Shown here piece after piece: positions 6,308 through 7,812 of a stretch of 7,812 bases of DNA. The DNA comes from DAOPMC01 sp035392025 (GTDB taxonomy: Bacteria > Bacillota_I > Bacilli_A > RF39 > UBA660), in NCBI GenBank assembly GCA_035392025.1, contig DAOPMC010000035.1, positions 1-7,812 on the forward strand, read 5' to 3'. How positions within the stretch are numbered: the stretch's first letter is position 1; every line of letters begins with the position of its first letter. The notes beneath the pieces are model-generated. The model did no database searches, was not told where the DNA came from, and saw only the letters and a program-made list of their open reading frames with translations. The position numbers were made by a program, and so were the translations under genes.

Positions 6308-7564
6308 ATGATAAATAAAATAATATGGGCTATTGCAATAACTTTGATGTTTTTTAATGCAATATATTTTTCAATTAAATTAAAGTTTCCACAACTAAAC
6401 ATTAAAAAAATGATTCTATCATTATTACATAGAGATAAAACAAATCATATCTCTGCGATTGATACTTTAATGATGTCTCTTGCCAATAAAATAGGAGTAG
6501 GATCTCTTGCGGGAATATCCCTTGCTATATATATAGGTGGAGTAGGTACTATATTTTGGATGTGGATAATAACTATTATTATTTCAATTAATACATATTT
6601 AGAAAGTGCACTTGCAGTTATTTATAGAAAACAAGATGGTATTGCTTCAATAAGTGGTCCATCTTGTTATATAGAAAAAGGTTTAAATAATAAAAAATTA
6701 TCAATTATTTATGCTATCTTAATTATAATTTCATATATATTTTGTTTTCTAACAATTCAAACAAATACAATAACAGTTTTAGTTAGCGATATTTTTTCAA
6801 CTAATAAAATAATTATTTCTATAATAATAACTTTAATATCTGGAATCGTTATATTTAAAGGAATCAATGCGATATCTAAAATATGTTCTAAAATAGTACC
6901 TTTAATGTCTTTAATATATTTATTAATAGGAGCATATGTCATAATTATTAATTATTATCAAATACCAGGTATATTCAAAGATATATTAGTAAACGCCTTT
7001 AATCCTAAAAGTATCAGTGGTGGGATATTATATGTTTTTTATATAGGATTACAAAAGTCAATATTTGCAACTGAATCAGGTCTTGGAACGGGTGCTATTG
7101 CAGTAGGTGCCAGTGATGATAATAACTATCTAAAACAAGGCTATATTCAAATGATAGGTATATATTTTATTGGACTAGTTATTACGACAATTACAGCGAT
7201 AATAGTATTAACTAGTAACTACAAAGTTTTAAATCTAACAAATCCTAATGGAATAGAAATAACTAAATATGCATTTAATTATCATTTAGGTGAGTTTGGT
7301 AACTATATCTTATTAATAATTCTAGTACTATTTGCATTTTCAACAATCATTACAGGATATTATTATGGAGAAAGTAGTTTAAAAACACTTACTAATAAAA
7401 AAACAATTATTTTAAAGATAATAACAGTTATTGTATTATTTGTAGGAGGAATAATTAAATCTAATTTTATTTGGGAACTTGTTAATACATCAGTAGCATT
7501 GCTTGCAATAATAAACATGTACAGTATTTATAAGTTAAAGAATAAAATAATTAATAAATTGTGA
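6308..7564 (+). CDS. Sodium:alanine symporter (AGCS) family amino-acid transporter
   Basis: An integral-membrane carrier of the alanine/glycine:cation symporter family, expected to import small neutral amino acids with Na+ or H+. Supporting motifs are GVGSLAGISLAIYIGGVGTIFW (63-84), SGPSCYIEKGL (116-126), the FKGINAISKICSKIVPLM block (183-200), FATESGLGTGAIAVGAS (253-269) and VLFAFSTIITGYYYGE (340-355). About ten or eleven hydrophobic helices can be drawn, for example near 4-24, 131-151, 196-215, 277-302, 332-352 and 366-384. At 418 residues it is shorter than many members (about 450-480), mainly at the ends and loops. Family-typical asparagines in the GTGN and FSNE motifs appear as Ser and Thr, so substrate preference may differ. 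No Shine-Dalgarno precedes the ATG, unlike all its neighbours. ung follows after 22 bases. Confidence 0.92.
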   Translation: MINKIIWAIAITLMFFNAIYFSIKLKFPQLNIKKMILSLLHRDKTNHISAIDTLMMSLANKIGVGSLAGISLAIYIGGVGTIFWMWIITIIISINTYLESALAVIYRKQDGIASISGPSCYIEKGLNNKKLSIIYAILIIISYIFCFLTIQTNTITVLVSDIFSTNKIIISIIITLISGIVIFKGINAISKICSKIVPLMSLIYLLIGAYVIIINYYQIPGIFKDILVNAFNPKSISGGILYVFYIGLQKSIFATESGLGTGAIAVGASDDNNYLKQGYIQMIGIYFIGLVITTITAIIVLTSNYKVLNLTNPNGIEITKYAFNYHLGEFGNYILLIILVLFAFSTIITGYYYGESSLKTLTNKKTIILKIITVIVLFVGGIIKSNFIWELVNTSVALLAIINMYSIYKLKNKIINKL

Positions 7565-7586
7565 TAGAATAGTACTAGGTGATATT

Positions 7587-7812
7587 ATGATTACAAATAA
7601 ATGGGATAGTCTTTTAAAAGAAGAATATAAAAAGCCTTATTTTATGGATTTAGTAAATAAAGTAAGGCATGAATACAGCATAAAAACTTGTTATCCTATG
7701 GCAGATGATGTATTTAAGGCAATGCAATTAACAGATTATGATGATATTAAGATAGTTATATTAGGACAAGATCCATATCACGGAGAACATGAAGCAGAAG
7801 GATTATCTTTTT
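7587..7812 (+). CDS. ung: Uracil-DNA glycosylase, 5' part (cut by window end)
   Basis: The enzyme excises uracil from DNA in base-excision repair. Only the first 75 residues are in the window, starting MITNKWDSLLKEEYKKPYF; the usual length is about 220. The family signature GQDPYHG is present at residues 60-66, with D62 as the expected catalytic water-activating residue and Y64 shaping the uracil pocket. It is followed by EHEAEGLSF, where E. coli has PGQAHGLAF. The ATG has an AGGTGA ribosome-binding site 4 bases upstream. It lies 22 bases after the symporter stop with no clear terminator between them, so it may share that transcript. The gene is intact as far as seen. Confidence 0.95.
   Translation, partial: MITNKWDSLLKEEYKKPYFMDLVNKVRHEYSIKTCYPMADDVFKAMQLTDYDDIKIVILGQDPYHGEHEAEGLSF

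Noticed and set aside
6757..6942. Minus-strand open frame of 61 codons opposite the symporter gene
   Set aside because: It is Ile/Leu-rich because it mirrors membrane-helix codons, and the + strand carries a clear AGCS protein.
7565..7586. Separate promoter for ung (TAGAAT at 7565-7570)
   Set aside because: No acceptable -35 lies at the right distance and the gap is only 22 bases; co-transcription with the symporter is simpler.
187..7812. Mycoplasma/Spiroplasma code (TGA = Trp)
   Set aside because: Trp is encoded by TGG throughout, and TGA ends the M23 and symporter genes at sensible family C-termini.

Overview
The window is an AT-rich, low-GC Firmicutes-type chromosomal segment, most likely from a Bacilli-class lineage with a reduced genome (Erysipelotrichia/RF39-like or similar). 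This placement is inferred from base composition, the Gram-positive style of the proteins and gene order. TGG is used for Trp, and TGA serves as a real stop for the M23 and symporter genes, so the standard bacterial code applies rather than the Mycoplasma code. All genes are on the + strand and tightly packed. No CRISPR array, tRNA, rRNA or intact mobile element is visible.

Region 1 (1-1200) is the classic rpsF-ssb-rpsR operon (ribosomal protein bS6, single-strand DNA-binding protein, bS18). It has an extended -10 promoter, a 5' leader that can fold into an S6:S18-type autoregulatory RNA with an unpaired CCGA, and a hairpin/T-tract terminator right at the rpsR stop.

Region 2 (1201-6295) starts with a new promoter directly behind that terminator. 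It reads gdpP-like phosphodiesterase - rplI - dnaB - M23 peptidase - walJ, with gaps of 9 and 11 bases and then overlaps of 8 and 4 bases, and ends in a strong 16-bp terminator. The order matches the gdpP-rplI-dnaC and walJ neighbourhood near the origin in Bacillus, but purA and walR/K/H/I are absent and an M23/LysM/G5 cell-wall protein sits in that place. The gdpP gene lacks the usual membrane, PAS and GGDEF parts and has lost the histidine of its GGGH motif, although its metal-site residues are intact. This is the most noteworthy point in the window.

Region 3 (6296-7812) holds a sodium:alanine (AGCS) type symporter. Its apparent promoter overlaps the preceding terminator and predicts a transcript beginning at or next to the ATG (leaderless). 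The 5' end of a uracil-DNA glycosylase gene follows and is cut by the window edge.

Overall this is mostly core housekeeping DNA: translation, replication, cyclic-dinucleotide turnover, cell-wall remodelling, amino-acid uptake and base-excision repair. I see no clear novel multi-gene system. The unusual points are a stripped-down GdpP, an embedded promoter/terminator, and small active-site variations.
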